In this document: one piece after another, positions 13,605 through 13,871 of the stretch | Layout of the letters: each line of letters begins with the position of its first letter | How positions within the stretch are numbered: position 1 is the stretch's first letter | Source: Methanomicrobiales archaeon | GTDB taxonomy: Archaea; Halobacteriota; Methanomicrobia; Methanomicrobiales; Methanoculleaceae | DNA: 13,871 bases | Assembly (NCBI GenBank): GCA_012511245.1 | Contig: JAAZGM010000309.1 | Coordinates: forward strand, 1 to 13,871 | Direction of reading: 5' to 3' | Program-made: the position numbers and the translations under genes | Notes under the pieces: model-generated | Told to the model about the DNA's origin: nothing | What the model saw: the letters and a program-made list of their open reading frames with translations, nothing else | Databases searched by the model: none

Positions 13605-13871
13605 AGACCTGGAGCGACAGGGGTTGATCAGGAAACTCTCTTCCGGATCCAGAGGCGGTGGAGAACGCTATTGGTCTGGCGCACAGGGATGTATCTGTTG
13701 CGAGAAACGCCCTTGCCAGTAACGCCGATTGGGCTTATACGATCGCGTATAACGCCATGTTACAGGCCGCAAGGGCACTTATGTTCTCAAAGGGCTACCG
13801 CCCGGCAGGAAACAACCAGCATGCCATGGTGGTCCAATTTTCCGGGCAGTTCCTCAACACTGAGAGCGTGG
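13591..13871 (+). pseudogene. HEPN-domain protein (HepT-like toxin), frameshifted and cut by the window edge
   Basis: From TTG 13591, with GGTGAT five bases upstream inside the MNT gene, the frame reads MAKVEDLERQGLIRKLS. It then turns to nonsense and stops at TAA 13720. One base later in frame, DPEAVENAIGLAHRDVSVARNALA...DWAYTIAYNAMLQAARALMFSKGYRP continues to the right edge; this is the typical helical core of HEPN proteins. Dropping one T at 13641-13642 joins the two as KLSPDPEAV, exactly the family pattern. So either the gene carries a one-base insertion or the assembly has an error. In intact pairs HEPN is an RNase toxin whose Arg-x4-His motif lies further on, beyond this window. A shorter protein from GTG 13658 is possible but would lack the first helix. 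Overlap with the MNT gene shows they form one operon. Confidence 0.75.

Overview
The window reads as archaeal, most likely a methanogen of the Methanomicrobiales (Methanoculleus-like; inferred from protein flavour and high-GC codon use, not proven). Supporting signs are an ADP-forming acyl-CoA synthetase, TATA-type promoters, several genes that look leaderless beside genes with strong GGAGG sites, an archaeal-type superoxide dismutase, an S26B-type signal peptidase and an archaeal HTH-nucleotidyltransferase/HEPN pair. No rRNA, tRNA, CRISPR array or insertion sequence was seen.

Layout. (a) 2-88: tail of a + strand gene. (b) 3873-188, minus strand: an operon of a TasA/camelysin-like protein with a SipW-type signal peptide, a doubtful small ORF, a second SipW-type secreted protein, an extended SipW-like signal peptidase and a DUF5305 membrane protein. 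The last three genes are linked by overlapping starts and stops. This looks like an archaeal counterpart of tapA-sipW-tasA, i.e. a dedicated secretion and assembly unit for surface fibres. A classical TATA box lies inside an inverted repeat in front of it. (c) 3996-4841: about 850 bases without a convincing gene, holding a strong GC-rich hairpin behind a possible promoter and a cluster of CCCGGGA palindromes. (d) 4842-6884, plus: one-chain ADP-forming acetyl/acyl-CoA synthetase in beta-alpha order. (e) 8527-6914, minus: processive membrane family-2 glycosyltransferase, convergent with (d). (f) 8809-9438, plus: Fe/Mn superoxide dismutase with a likely near-leaderless promoter and a palindrome beside the TATA box. 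(g) 10960-9542, minus: MATE efflux transporter. (h) 12867-11366, minus: lipoprotein metallo-beta-lactamase (ComEC type) with a C-terminal lamin-tail domain, coupled to a DUF3006 protein. (i) 13044-13604 and 13591-13871, plus: winged-HTH/MNT nucleotidyltransferase followed by a HEPN gene, a HepT-MntA-type toxin-antitoxin module.

The points most worth attention are: two tandem 17-bp palindromes at 21-bp spacing that end exactly at the inferred GTG start of the MNT regulator; a one-base frameshift that appears to break the HEPN partner; the fibre-type operon with its unusually long signal peptidase; and operator-like palindromes at the promoters of four separate units. All functions are inferred from sequence motifs; no database search was run.
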